In this document: positions 1 through 8,052 of the stretch, in pieces
Numbering within the stretch: position 1 is the first letter of the stretch
Layout: every line of letters starts with the position of its first letter
NCBI GenBank assembly: GCA_003481005.1
Contig: QUKC01000003.1
Location: 62,001 to 126,000 of the forward strand
Direction of reading: 5' to 3'
DNA: 64,000 nt
Source of the DNA: Firmicutes bacterium TM09-10
Lineage (GTDB): Bacteria > Bacillota > Clostridia > Lachnospirales > Lachnospiraceae
Made by a program: the position numbers and the translations under genes
The notes under the pieces: generated by a model
Told to the model about the DNA's origin: nothing
The model's database searches: none
What the model saw: the letters and a program-made list of their open reading frames with translations, nothing else

Positions 1-497
1 CATAAGGCAGCCAGTGCCATTTTCCAGTCCGTAAAGAGCAGACCGATGGAAATCAGAACTGTAGAAATGATCGAACCCGCAAGCTCAGGGATAAAATGTG
101 AAAAGCTCTGTTCCAGGAAGGTACAGTCCGCCATAATGGTGCTGGTAAGATCGGCTAAATCCTTTTTCCCGAAAAAGGAAAGGGGAATCTTACGCAGATG
201 CTCTGCAAGGGTAATGCGGCGAATACCGCTTTCTTTATAAGTGGCAAAATAGGTCGCATTATATTGAAAGAAAGTGGTCAGCAGAATCAGGCCGATACAC
301 ACCACGCAGCCTGCCACATAAAATGGAATTTTCCCACCGGGAACACCTCCGTTCATCAGATCGCTGACCATGTAATATAAAAGACCTACCGGAAACATCA
401 AAGACAGATTCTGAAGGACGCAGGCCAGGCAGCCTTTGATCAGGTCTTTTGCTCCCTGTTCAGACAGGGCATATTTTTTCTGCAGTTTTTTGATCAT
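1..497 (-). CDS. ABC transporter, permease-ATPase half (partial)
   Basis: First 165 residues of an ABC exporter subunit; the gene runs off the left edge, so its ATPase domain is not visible. The visible part is an N-terminal transmembrane domain with two long hydrophobic segments (about residues 20-48 and 60-80) and the typical coupling region KIPLSFFGKKDLADL. The ATG at 497 lies one base after the TGA of the next ABC half gene upstream, so the two are translationally coupled and probably form a heterodimeric exporter, controlled by the TetR regulator at 3004. Substrate unknown; drug or siderophore-type exporters have this layout. Confidence 0.88.
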   Translation of the reverse strand, partial: MIKKLQKKYALSEQGAKDLIKGCLACVLQNLSLMFPVGLLYYMVSDLMNGGVPGGKIPFYVAGCVVCIGLILLTTFFQYNATYFATYKESGIRRITLAEHLRKIPLSFFGKKDLADLTSTIMADCTFLEQSFSHFIPELAGSIISTVLISIGLLFTDWKMALAAL

Positions 498-498
498 A

Positions 499-2271
499 TC
501 ACTGCACCTCCTTTGTTACCTTCCATTGCACGGAGGTCTGGTAATTTTTCCACATACGGCTGAACATGCCGTCTTTTGCAAGCAATTCACGGCTGTTGCC
601 GCACTCGGCAACCTGTCCGTTGCAAATGACAAAAATCTGATCCACATTTGTTACGGTAGAAAGCCTGTGGGCAATCATAATCACGGTCTTTCCCTCGGAA
701 AGTCTTGAGAAAGCAGCCTGTACGCGGCTTTCGTTATCCGGGTCAGCAAAGGCAGTGGCTTCATCCAGAATGATGATCGGTGCATTTTTCAGCATTACAC
801 GGGCAATGGCAATTCGCTGCTGCTCGCCGCCGGAAAGATAGACACCCTTTGTACCGATAACCGTATCCACACCCTGTGGGAGTTTTTCCAGAATATCATC
901 GCACTGTGCGTGATGAAGGGCAGCCAAAATTTCCTCACGGGTAGCTTCCGGTTTTCCCATACGCACATTTTCCAGAATGGATGCCTTGATCAGACGGCTG
1001 TTCTGAAATACGAAAGACACCGTGTTCATGAGTTCCTCTTTCGGGATGTCTTTCACATTAACACCACCGATTTTTACCATTCCGCTCTGGGGATCAAAGA
1101 ATCGGGAAATCAGGTTGGCAAGGGTTGTTTTTCCACCGCCGGACGGGCCGACAAAAGCTACCGTCTGCCCTGCAGGAATGGTCAGTGAAATATCTTTTAA
1201 TACTTCTTTTTCTCCATCATAGCTGAAATGAACCGATTCCAGTTCCACGGAAGCGTTTTGCGGATGCATTGGGTGTTTGCTTTCCTCCAGAGGCTTCAAA
1301 TGCAAAACGCTGTCAATTCTCTGTAAAGCGTCATCTACGATCATGGCATTTTCACTTTGGAACATGATGCGTGTCAGTGTAACAGAAATAACCGGCGTAA
1401 TAATGATATAGAAAATGAGATCCAGTAAGAAACCGGAAGTCACACCGTCTTGTGTCAGCAACAGTCCTCCGGCGATCAGTGTGGCAAAAACTCCGTTGAT
1501 CGCAGCTGTATAGAACATCATCGGTGTCCGAAGTTGCTTGGTGTAGGCGATCACCCATACTTTATAGCGGTCAATGGAGTCTTTAAACTTCTTAAAGGAA
1601 AAGATCGTCTGACCAAAGGTTTTTACTACCGGAATACCGCGGACATACTCTACCGCTTCATTGGACATATCATCCAGCGCATTCTGGTATTCTTTCATCT
1701 TTTCCTGCATCTGCTTTCCGGTCATTGCCATCATAATCAGAAAGCCCAGCACAACCGGAACAAGGCTTAACAGTCCCAGTCTCCAGTCAAACACGAACAA
1801 CAGCACCAAAAGACCGCAGGGGGTTGCAATGGCATTGGCTCTGTCGGGAAGCTGATGAGCGAGATAGGTTTCGGTGGCTGCACTGGATTCGTTGACGATT
1901 TTGCGCAGTTTTCCGCTGCCAAAACTCTCGGCAAATCCAAGAGGAAGCTTAACAATATGCTCCATGGTCTGGATACGCAGGTTTGTGGCAATACGAAATG
2001 CCCCTAAATGGGAACACATAAGCCCGGCTATGTAGACAAGCACCGCCAGGACAGCAAACAATACTGCCATCCAGCCATTGCCGGTCAGGTTCTGTGCCTG
2101 GCCAAAATCTGGTGCCACCTCCAGTACTTCCTTGATCATTTTCCAGATGTAATAGAATGGCACCAGAGCAATCAGGGCACTGATTGCAGAAAGCACCCAG
2201 GAAGCATAGGTCAGGTACTTATGGCTGCCTGCAATTTCCAGCAGGCGTGATAAATTGGATTGTTTTTTCAA
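499..2271 (-). CDS. ABC transporter, fused permease-ATPase
   Basis: 590-residue half transporter with an N-terminal six-helix membrane domain (about residues 20-310) and a C-terminal nucleotide-binding domain. The Walker A motif GPSGGGKTT is near residue 375, the signature LSGGEQQR follows, and Walker B reads IIILDEATAFAD, so ATPase residues are intact. The start is a TTG preceded by GGAGGA at a good distance; no ATG fits. It is the middle gene of a tetR-ABC-ABC operon. Family membership (type IV exporter, MsbA/IrtB-like) is clear; the exported compound is not. Confidence 0.93.
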   Translation of the reverse strand: MKKQSNLSRLLEIAGSHKYLTYASWVLSAISALIALVPFYYIWKMIKEVLEVAPDFGQAQNLTGNGWMAVLFAVLAVLVYIAGLMCSHLGAFRIATNLRIQTMEHIVKLPLGFAESFGSGKLRKIVNESSAATETYLAHQLPDRANAIATPCGLLVLLFVFDWRLGLLSLVPVVLGFLIMMAMTGKQMQEKMKEYQNALDDMSNEAVEYVRGIPVVKTFGQTIFSFKKFKDSIDRYKVWVIAYTKQLRTPMMFYTAAINGVFATLIAGGLLLTQDGVTSGFLLDLIFYIIITPVISVTLTRIMFQSENAMIVDDALQRIDSVLHLKPLEESKHPMHPQNASVELESVHFSYDGEKEVLKDISLTIPAGQTVAFVGPSGGGKTTLANLISRFFDPQSGMVKIGGVNVKDIPKEELMNTVSFVFQNSRLIKASILENVRMGKPEATREEILAALHHAQCDDILEKLPQGVDTVIGTKGVYLSGGEQQRIAIARVMLKNAPIIILDEATAFADPDNESRVQAAFSRLSEGKTVIMIAHRLSTVTNVDQIFVICNGQVAECGNSRELLAKDGMFSRMWKNYQTSVQWKVTKEVQ

Positions 2272-2306
2272 AAAAATTCCTCCTTTTCTTTGTGTTTATA
2301 ATAAAT

Positions 2307-2324
2307 AGAACACGTCTATGTTCT
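2307..2324. promoter_or_regulatory. Inverted repeat upstream of ABC genes
   Basis: AGAACA and TGTTCT separated by 6 bases lie in the 109-bp gap between the TetR gene and the first ABC gene. A protein-binding site is possible but no clear -35/-10 pair is seen beside it. Confidence 0.3.
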
Positions 2325-2380
2325 TCAATATCCGAATTCATGTTAGTTACAGCTAACTTACAGACAAAAATTATAAGGCA

Positions 2381-3004
2381 TTACTGCCCCATAATTTTCA
2401 TCCATCCCGCTGTATAAAAGGCGCGCATTTCTCTGACGTAGTTTTCGGCATCTTTGAGCGGCATTTCGTGGATGATCAATTCAAAAAAAGTATGAAACAT
2501 TCCGGTGATCAGAATATGCTCCAGCGAAGGATCGATATGCGGAGAGGGCCGTCCAAGCTGCTTTAAGACATCCTGATAGGCATGCGTCCCATCTACCTCA
2601 ATCTCCACCATTTCATCAATTAGCCCGGCAAATTTTGTCCCTTCCGAACAGCAGAGGATCAGTTTACATTCCTCTAAATGTTCGTACGCATAATAGAGAA
2701 TATCGTACATGCAGATTCCCGAAATATCACTCATGACTTCCGGCTGCTGGGCAGCTGGTAGTTCGGCGAACTCCTGCTGTGCCTTTATAAAACGGTTACG
2801 AATATATTCATAATGTTCACCAACGATGGCTTCAAAAAGTTCTTCTTTGCTTTTGTAATATCCGTAAAAGGCTCCGGTAGTCATTCCCACGGATTTCACG
2901 ATATTCCGCAGGGAAGCGTCTTTATATCCTTTTTCTAAAAATTCTGCTTTCGCTGCCCGGTGGATATTTTCTAAAGTCGTTCCATTTCCGTTAATTTTGC
3001 ACAC
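2381..3004 (-). CDS. TetR/AcrR family transcriptional regulator
   Basis: 207-residue regulator. Residues 10-60 form the TetR helix-turn-helix (IVKSVGMTTGAFYGYYKSKE), followed by an all-helical ligand-binding region ending FYTAGWMKIMGQ. The only usable start is a GTG directly after a run of five G; an in-frame TAG lies two codons upstream. It precedes the two ABC genes on the same strand and probably represses itself and them through the tandem palindromes at 3011-3038. The inducer is unknown. Confidence 0.9.
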   Translation of the reverse strand: MCKINGNGTTLENIHRAAKAEFLEKGYKDASLRNIVKSVGMTTGAFYGYYKSKEELFEAIVGEHYEYIRNRFIKAQQEFAELPAAQQPEVMSDISGICMYDILYYAYEHLEECKLILCCSEGTKFAGLIDEMVEIEVDGTHAYQDVLKQLGRPSPHIDPSLEHILITGMFHTFFELIIHEMPLKDAENYVREMRAFYTAGWMKIMGQ

Positions 3005-3010
3005 CCCCTA

Positions 3011-3038
3011 TATAACATTGATATATAACACTGTTATA
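3011..3038. promoter_or_regulatory. Tandem 15-bp palindromes, probable TetR operator
   Basis: Two 15-bp palindromes, TATAACATTGATATA (3011-3025, one mismatch) and TATAACACTGTTATA (3024-3038, perfect around its centre), lie head to tail with a 13-bp period immediately upstream of the tetR start. Position and symmetry are typical of autoregulatory TetR operators; binding is inferred. Confidence 0.6.
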
Positions 3039-3183
3039 ATTATAATTTCTAAACATTATTTTGTCAAGAGCAGCAAGAAATAGTTGCATAAAAATAGCAA
3101 TCCAAACAGCATTCTGTACTTTATAACTGATAAAATTTTGAAATACTGGTTTTGATTTTCGCGGTAGCTGTGTTCATTGAAAA

Positions 3184-3259
3184 TTTGCAATTTGCGAACA
3201 ACTCGCATATTGACGTTCTTGCTTTCTTGGATTATAATATTTGCGAATGAAATGCAAAT
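3184..3259. promoter_or_regulatory. Putative Fur/Zur-type operator repeats
   Basis: The promoter is flanked by TTTGC motifs. An inverted repeat ATTTGC-(9)-GCAAAT occupies 3239-3259, starting one base after the -10 box, and two direct TTTGC motifs lie at 3184 and 3191. This layout suits zinc-dependent repression by the first gene product. The sequence is not a textbook Zur box, so the assignment is inferred from position. Confidence 0.5.
3210..3238 (+). promoter_or_regulatory. SigA-type promoter of the zinc operon
   Basis: TTGACG (3210-3215), 17-base spacer, TATAAT (3233-3238), about 35 bases before the TTG start of the Fur-family gene. Confidence 0.8.
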
Positions 3260-3274
3260 TGGAGGTGCGGTGAC

Positions 3275-3670
3275 TTGCAAAGCTACAGCACGCGGCAGCG
3301 AAAGGTTCTGCTTGCCTATTTGAGCCAGCACCCGGACGAGCTGTTGTCCGCACGGCAAATTGCGGACGCTTTGGCAGATAAAAAAATCAGCCTGAGCGCC
3401 GTATATCGAAACCTTGCACAGTTAGAGACAGAGGAAAAAGTGCGTCGGAGCAGCAAGAGCGGCACGCGCGAGGTCTACTATCAATACCTTGATGCCGAAA
3501 GCTGCAAAGGTGCGCTGCACATGAGCTGTATCAAATGCGGCAAGACCTTTCACATGGCAGATGGTAACGCAGCTTTGTTCGCAAAGCATTTGGCTCAGAG
3601 CGAACAGTTTATGTTGGACACGACTGACACGATCCTCTATGGAACTTGTTCGGACTGCAGGGGAAAATAA
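3275..3670 (+). CDS. Fur family metalloregulator, probably zinc-responsive
   Basis: 131-residue Fur-type repressor. A winged-helix DNA-binding domain (about 1-72, with SAVYRNLAQLETEEKVRR as recognition region) is followed by a short dimerisation domain containing Cys85-x2-Cys88 and Cys125-x2-Cys128, the structural zinc site of the family, plus Cys77 and His82. Start is TTG with GGAGG nine bases upstream. As first gene of an operon for high-affinity zinc uptake it most likely acts as Zur, repressing when zinc is plentiful. Manganese or iron sensing cannot be excluded by sequence. Confidence 0.9.
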   Translation: MQSYSTRQRKVLLAYLSQHPDELLSARQIADALADKKISLSAVYRNLAQLETEEKVRRSSKSGTREVYYQYLDAESCKGALHMSCIKCGKTFHMADGNAALFAKHLAQSEQFMLDTTDTILYGTCSDCRGK

Positions 3671-3692
3671 CGATTGGAAAGGAGGACAGACC

Positions 3693-3989
3693 ATGACAAA
3701 GAAATTTCGTTTTATGACGGGCTTGCTGGCCGTAGTGCTGGCCTTTGTTATGCTGTCCTCTGTTGCCTATATCGCAGCGGAATCCGACCATGAATGTACT
3801 GGCGTGGACTGCGCCATCTGCCATCAGATCAACGTCTGCGAAAACCTGCTCAAAAGCATTGAGCTTGCTGGCTCCGCCGCAGCTACCGTAGCGGCGATTC
3901 TATATATTCTGTGCCGGATCATTCCCTCCTGTACAGAGGTTGCCCGTACCTTTACGCTGGTTTCTCTCAAGGTCAAACTTTCAAATTAA
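3693..3989 (+). CDS. Small Cys/His-rich membrane protein of zinc operon
   Basis: 98 residues starting at the ATG preceded by GGAGG; an upstream in-frame extension would overlap the fur-type gene and lacks a ribosome site. Two hydrophobic helices (about 9-28 and 58-78) flank an extracytoplasmic-looking segment with His33, Cys35, Cys40, Cys43, His44 and Cys49 (pattern HxC-x4-C-x2-CH-x4-C), which looks like a metal site. Co-transcription with zinc uptake genes suggests zinc handling at the membrane. I do not recognise a named family; function is inferred from context. Confidence 0.75.
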   Translation: MTKKFRFMTGLLAVVLAFVMLSSVAYIAAESDHECTGVDCAICHQINVCENLLKSIELAGSAAATVAAILYILCRIIPSCTEVARTFTLVSLKVKLSN

Positions 3990-3991
3990 AA

Positions 3992-4091
3992 ATAAGAACT
4001 TTTTACAAGGGTGTAGTCTATCTGTTTTCGGATAGACTTTTTCGGCGTTGCTGTTACCCTTGTATTTTTGCGCCCATTTTTAAGTTCTTAT
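3992..4091 (+). other. Three nested perfect inverted repeats
   Basis: Between the small membrane gene and the zinc lipoprotein gene lie three concentric inverted repeats: ATAAGAACTT/AAGTTCTTAT (3992-4001 and 4082-4091), TACAAGGGT/ACCCTTGTA (4004-4012 and 4056-4064) and AGTCTATC/GATAGACT (4015-4022 and 4031-4038). The outer arms are interrupted by unpaired A/T-rich strands. This may be an mRNA stability or attenuation structure or a small mobile palindrome. Confidence 0.7.
4015..4043 (+). terminator. Intrinsic terminator-like hairpin inside zinc operon
   Basis: Ten-base stem (8 perfect pairs plus GC and GT) with a TTTT loop followed by TTTTT. It could reduce transcription between the regulator part and the transporter part of the operon. 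Confidence 0.55.
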
Positions 4092-4115
4092 CATGATCTG
4101 GAGGTAACAAACCCT

Positions 4116-5672
4116 ATGAAAAAAATAACTGCGCTGCTGCTTGCGCTTTTGATGCTCGTCGGCGCTCTTGCCGGCTGCGGAAAGCAGAACGATACCAACA
4201 AAACCGACAAACTGAGCATTGTCACCACCATTTTCCCCGAATATGACTGGGTGCGTGAGATTTTAGGTGACAAAGCCGATAACGCCGAAGTCACGATGCT
4301 GCTTGATAACGGCGTTGACCTGCACAGCTATCAGCCCACTGCCGATGACATTGTCAAAATCTCCGACTGCGACCTGTTCATCTATGTGGGCGGCGAGTCC
4401 GACGGCTGGGTGGACGATGCTCTGAAAAATGCCACCAACAAGAACATGAAGGTCATCAACCTGCTGGATGTCCTTGGCGACAGCGTCAAGACAGAAGAAG
4501 TGGTCGAGGGTATGCAGGAAACAGATCACGACCATGACCACAGCAAGGAAGTCTCCACCTTTGAAGATGACGAGGTTCAGGACAGAAGCCTGTCTGATTG
4601 GGCGGGCGACTGGCAGTCTTCCTATCCCTTTGTGCTGGACGGAACGCTGGATGATGCGTTTGCAGCGATGGCAGAGAAAGGCGAAATGACCGCCGAAGAA
4701 TACAAGACCTACTATCAGAACGGCTACAAAACGGACATTACCAACATCGATATTGAGGGTGACCACATCGAGTTCACCTACGAAGATAGCAAGAAGGTCG
4801 GCTCTAACTACAAGTATGTCGGCTATTACATTCAGAACTGGTCTACCGGCACGAAGGCGGCCATGTATCGCTTTGAGGCGGAGGACAAGGATTCCGGCGC
4901 GCCGGTCTACATTGAGTTCAATGACCACATGATCGAACCGGCCGCCGCCGAACACTTCCACATCCGGATGAGCAACGAGAGCTTCGACGCGATCGTCGAT
5001 CCCGAAAACTCCTGGCCTACCTTCTTCCCGGCTGATATGACCGGCGAAGAGATCTGCGAACACATGGAAGGGCATGACCACGACGAGGACGAAGACCACG
5101 AGCATGAAGAAGGCGAAGAGCACGAGCATGAGGAAGAAAAGGACGAGCACGTTTGGCTTTCTCTGAAAAACGCGGAGGTTCTTGTAAATGCCATTTCCAA
5201 GTCTTTGCAGGAGCTGGACCCCGACAATAAGGACACCTACGCTACCAACGCCGCTGCCTATATTGAAAAGCTCTCTGCGCTGGATGGCGAATATCAGGCT
5301 GCCGTGGACGCTGCGACCTATAAGACCGTTCTGTTCGGCGACCGTTTCCCGTTCCGCTATCTGGTGGACGATTACGGTCTGAGCTACTATGCCGCTTTTG
5401 TGGGCTGCTCCGCCGAAACGGAAGCCAGCTTTGAGACCGTTTCGTTCCTTGCTAAGAAGGTGGATGAATTGAAACTGCCCTGCGTTCTGACCATTGAGGG
5501 CGCACAGCATAAAATTTCCGAAACCATTGTCCAGAACACCGCTGAGAAAAATCAAAAGGTGCTGACCATGGATTCCATGCAGTCCACCACTTCTAAAGAT
5601 GTGGCAAACGGTACGACCTATCTCTCCGTGATGGAAAAGAACCTGTCCGTGCTGAAAGAAGCATTGGGTTAA
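4116..5672 (+). CDS. Zinc-binding lipoprotein, ZnuA fold with inserted ZinT domain
   Basis: 518-residue solute-binding lipoprotein of a zinc ABC importer. Lipobox LAGC with Cys21. ZnuA N-lobe about 32-135 with ligand His70 (DLHSYQ); first His-rich stretch 137-142; a complete ZinT domain about 152-318 with the metal triad in DHMIEP and HFHI (His271, His280, His282); an acidic His-rich stretch 320-345; then ZnuA C-lobe with His345 (EHVWL). Where ZnuA usually has its third His, the sequence reads GDRFPF (Asp409). Start chosen at ATG 4116 after GGAGG. In AdcA-type proteins ZinT is normally a C-terminal fusion; here it is nested in the loop. Confidence 0.93.
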   Translation: MKKITALLLALLMLVGALAGCGKQNDTNKTDKLSIVTTIFPEYDWVREILGDKADNAEVTMLLDNGVDLHSYQPTADDIVKISDCDLFIYVGGESDGWVDDALKNATNKNMKVINLLDVLGDSVKTEEVVEGMQETDHDHDHSKEVSTFEDDEVQDRSLSDWAGDWQSSYPFVLDGTLDDAFAAMAEKGEMTAEEYKTYYQNGYKTDITNIDIEGDHIEFTYEDSKKVGSNYKYVGYYIQNWSTGTKAAMYRFEAEDKDSGAPVYIEFNDHMIEPAAAEHFHIRMSNESFDAIVDPENSWPTFFPADMTGEEICEHMEGHDHDEDEDHEHEEGEEHEHEEEKDEHVWLSLKNAEVLVNAISKSLQELDPDNKDTYATNAAAYIEKLSALDGEYQAAVDAATYKTVLFGDRFPFRYLVDDYGLSYYAAFVGCSAETEASFETVSFLAKKVDELKLPCVLTIEGAQHKISETIVQNTAEKNQKVLTMDSMQSTTSKDVANGTTYLSVMEKNLSVLKEALG

Positions 5673-5684
5673 GGAGGTAGGTTT

Positions 5685-6398
5685 ATGGCTCAGCTCACTT
5701 GTCAAAATCTCCGCGTCGGCTATGATGGGAAGTCCGTTCTGCAAGATCTCAGCTTTGAGGTCTTTGCAGGCGACTACCTCTGCATCGTAGGGGAAAACGG
5801 CTCTGGTAAGAGTACACTTATGAAAACGATCCTTGGCTTGCAGCCGCCCATCAGCGGCAGAATTTTGACAGGCGACGGGCTGAGGAAAAATGAGATCGGC
5901 TACCTGCCGCAGCAAACTGTCGTACAAAAGGATTTCCCTGCATCCGTGAGAGAAATCGTTCTCTCCGGGTGTCAGGGGCGCTGCGGCAGCCGCCCCTTTT
6001 ATAGCAAAGAAGAAAAACAGCTTGCCGAAGAAAACATTCGGAAAATGCAGATTGATAAGCTCTCAAAGCGGTGTTATCGAGAGTTGTCCGGCGGGCAGCA
6101 ACAGCGGGTATTGCTTGCCCGTGCGCTGTGCGCCACACAAAAAATGCTGCTCTTGGACGAGCCTGTTTCCGGGCTTGATCCCAAAGTGACAGCGGAAATG
6201 TATCGTCTGATCGGCGAACTGAACCATCGGGACGGTATCACCATTATTATGATTTCTCACGATATTGCCGCCGCAGTCAAATACGCCAGCCATATTCTGC
6301 ATATTGGCAACACCGTTTTCTTCGGAACAAAGGCAGAGTATCTCCAAAGCCCGCAAGGGCGGCTATTTGCCGCAGAGAAAGGCGGTGATGAACAATGA
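5685..6398 (+). CDS. znuC: Zinc ABC transporter ATP-binding protein
   Basis: 237-residue ATPase that powers import of zinc delivered by the preceding lipoprotein. Walker A GENGSGKST at 36-44, signature LSGGQQQR at 134-141, Walker B MLLLDEP near 154-160 and the switch His in ISHDIA. It starts 12 bases after the lipoprotein stop with AAGGAGG as ribosome site and overlaps the permease gene by four bases (ATGA). Sequence family MntB/ZnuC also covers manganese importers; zinc is favoured by the ZinT-bearing partner. Confidence 0.93.
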   Translation: MAQLTCQNLRVGYDGKSVLQDLSFEVFAGDYLCIVGENGSGKSTLMKTILGLQPPISGRILTGDGLRKNEIGYLPQQTVVQKDFPASVREIVLSGCQGRCGSRPFYSKEEKQLAEENIRKMQIDKLSKRCYRELSGGQQQRVLLARALCATQKMLLLDEPVSGLDPKVTAEMYRLIGELNHRDGITIIMISHDIAAAVKYASHILHIGNTVFFGTKAEYLQSPQGRLFAAEKGGDEQ

Positions 6399-7246
6399 CC
6401 GCAATCTTGGAAAAACTGACCCTCTATTGGGCGTACCCCTTTGTCCGCTATGCGCTGGTGGTCGGCGTGCTGATTGCGCTCTGTTCCTCTCTGCTGGGCG
6501 TAACGCTGGTGCTGAAACGTTTTTCCTTCATCGGTGACGGACTTTCTCATGTGGCGTTCGGAGCCATGGCGATTGCCGCTGTGCTGCAAATCACCAACGA
6601 AATGCCGCTGGTCATGGTCATTACAATCATCAGTGCCGTGCTGCTTCTGCGTACCGGGCAGAACACGAAGATCAAGGGCGACGCCGCCATCGCCATGATC
6701 TCGGTGGGGGCACTTGCTATCGGCTATCTGCTGATGAATTTGTTCTCCACATCCTCTAACTTGTCCGGCGATGTGTGCAGTACGCTGTTCGGCTCGACCT
6801 CTATTCTGACGCTGACGAAAAGCGAGGTCTGGCTGTGCGCGGTGCTGTCGGTGGCGGTCGTGGCGGTATTTGTTCTTTGCTACAACAAAATTTTCGCTGT
6901 GACCTTTGATGAAAACTTTGCAAAGGCTGTGGGGACAAAGGCCGATTTGTATAACTTACTGATTGCCAACACGATCGCCGTTGTGATCGTGTTGGCAATG
7001 AACCTTGTCGGCTCACTGCTCATATCCGCCCTTGTTATTTTCCCGGCGCTGTCTGCCATGCGGGTCTACAAAAACTTCCGTGCGGTGACGATCTGTGCGG
7101 CCGTCCTTTCCGTCTGCTGCGCCGCACTGGGCATTCTGATCTCCATCCTAGCTGGAACGCCGGTCGGCTCGACCATTGTGGCCGTGGACATTTTTGCATT
7201 TCTGATTTTCTCGGGAATATCCCGATTGGGAGGTATCCGCACATGA
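6395..7246 (+). CDS. znuB: Zinc ABC transporter permease
   Basis: 283-residue ABC-3 family permease with about eight predicted membrane helices. It shows the family features GDGLSHVAFGAMA near residue 50 and NLVGSLLISALVIFPA near 205. Four-base overlaps with znuC upstream and with the lipoprotein gene downstream mean tight translational coupling. It forms the channel of the zinc importer in the cytoplasmic membrane. Confidence 0.92.
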   Translation: MTAILEKLTLYWAYPFVRYALVVGVLIALCSSLLGVTLVLKRFSFIGDGLSHVAFGAMAIAAVLQITNEMPLVMVITIISAVLLLRTGQNTKIKGDAAIAMISVGALAIGYLLMNLFSTSSNLSGDVCSTLFGSTSILTLTKSEVWLCAVLSVAVVAVFVLCYNKIFAVTFDENFAKAVGTKADLYNLLIANTIAVVIVLAMNLVGSLLISALVIFPALSAMRVYKNFRAVTICAAVLSVCCAALGILISILAGTPVGSTIVAVDIFAFLIFSGISRLGGIRT

Positions 7247-7872
7247 AACAGGCTTTGTTTATTCTCGCCGTCGCGCTTTATCTGGTTTCCCTCTGCGCCT
7301 GCAGCGATCAGAAGATCCAGTCCAAATCGAAACAGGGCAGTGCGACCCAGCAGGTCGTTCAGGAGCAGCTGGCGAATGCCACAGGCGAAACGACCACTCC
7401 GCCGACTGCAATTCCGGAGCAGCAGCCTGCTTCGGATGAAACTACACCGGAAACATCCGTTCCGGAACCAGAGCAGATGCAGCCCGCCGAAGCGCTTCCG
7501 GACTATGAACAGGCACAGGCCTCCGGCGAACTGGATGTCGATCTGACTACGCTCAGCAGCACGATGGTCTACTCCGAGATCTATAACATGATGTACGAGC
7601 CGGATCGGTATGTCGGAAAGCGCATCAAAATGAATGGGCAGTTTGCGGTCTATGAGGACCTGAACACCGGCGCGGTGTACACGGCCTGCATCATCATGGA
7701 CGCGACTGCCTGCTGCTCGCAGGGGCTGGAGTTCGTCCTCGCGGGCGAGCATAGCTATCCTGCCGACGATCCCGAACCGGGAACAGAAATCACGGTCGTT
7801 GGCACATTCCAGACCTACGAAGAAAACGGATATATGTACTGCCATCTGGTCGATGCGGAGATGACCGAGTAA
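7243..7872 (+). CDS. Accessory lipoprotein of zinc operon
   Basis: 209 residues with a lipoprotein signal ending LCAC (Cys20), a Pro/Thr/Glu-rich linker (about 40-95) and a compact C-terminal domain (about 105-209). The segment EPDRYVGKRIKMNGQF followed later by ATACCSQGLEF resembles the C-terminal OB-like domain of YcgQ/DUF1980 proteins, including a CC pair; that relation is by eye and tentative. Overlapping the permease gene by four bases, it is probably an extracytoplasmic zinc-handling or maturation factor. Confidence 0.8.
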   Translation: MKQALFILAVALYLVSLCACSDQKIQSKSKQGSATQQVVQEQLANATGETTTPPTAIPEQQPASDETTPETSVPEPEQMQPAEALPDYEQAQASGELDVDLTTLSSTMVYSEIYNMMYEPDRYVGKRIKMNGQFAVYEDLNTGAVYTACIIMDATACCSQGLEFVLAGEHSYPADDPEPGTEITVVGTFQTYEENGYMYCHLVDAEMTE

Positions 7873-7883
7873 GAAATCGTATC

Positions 7884-7959
7884 TAGCAAAAAAAACAGAC
7901 AGCTTTCCACCGAAGCCGCATTTCTGCACAACGGTTGACGAAAGCAGTCTGTTTTGCTA
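7884..7959 (+). terminator. Long imperfect hairpin after zinc operon
   Basis: TAGCAAAA(AAAA)CAGAC at 7884-7900 pairs with GTCTGTTTTGCTA at 7947-7959, starting 12 bases after the last stop codon. There is no following T run, so it may be a terminator with T residues inside the stem or an RNA 3' end structure. Confidence 0.45.
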
Positions 7960-8014
7960 TATTATGCTCGTCAGTACAGAATATATCCGATGCGTGGCTT
8001 CCTGCATTGAGCGA

Positions 8015-8052
8015 GCCGGGTGGTATTGAATAGCGCTTTACAATCACCCGGC
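8015..8052. repeat. Inverted repeat GCCGGGTG/CACCCGGC
   Basis: Perfect 8-bp arms at 8015-8022 and 8045-8052 with internal ATTG/CAAT pairing. No T run. Part of the non-coding stretch 7873-8277, where only a start-less open fragment (+, to 8326) is seen and no gene is recognised. Confidence 0.5.

Noticed and set aside
4263..5927. 554-codon minus-strand open frame opposite the zinc lipoprotein gene
   Set aside because: Crosses two genes in antisense, no ribosome site; the plus strand encodes clear ZnuA and ZinT domains.
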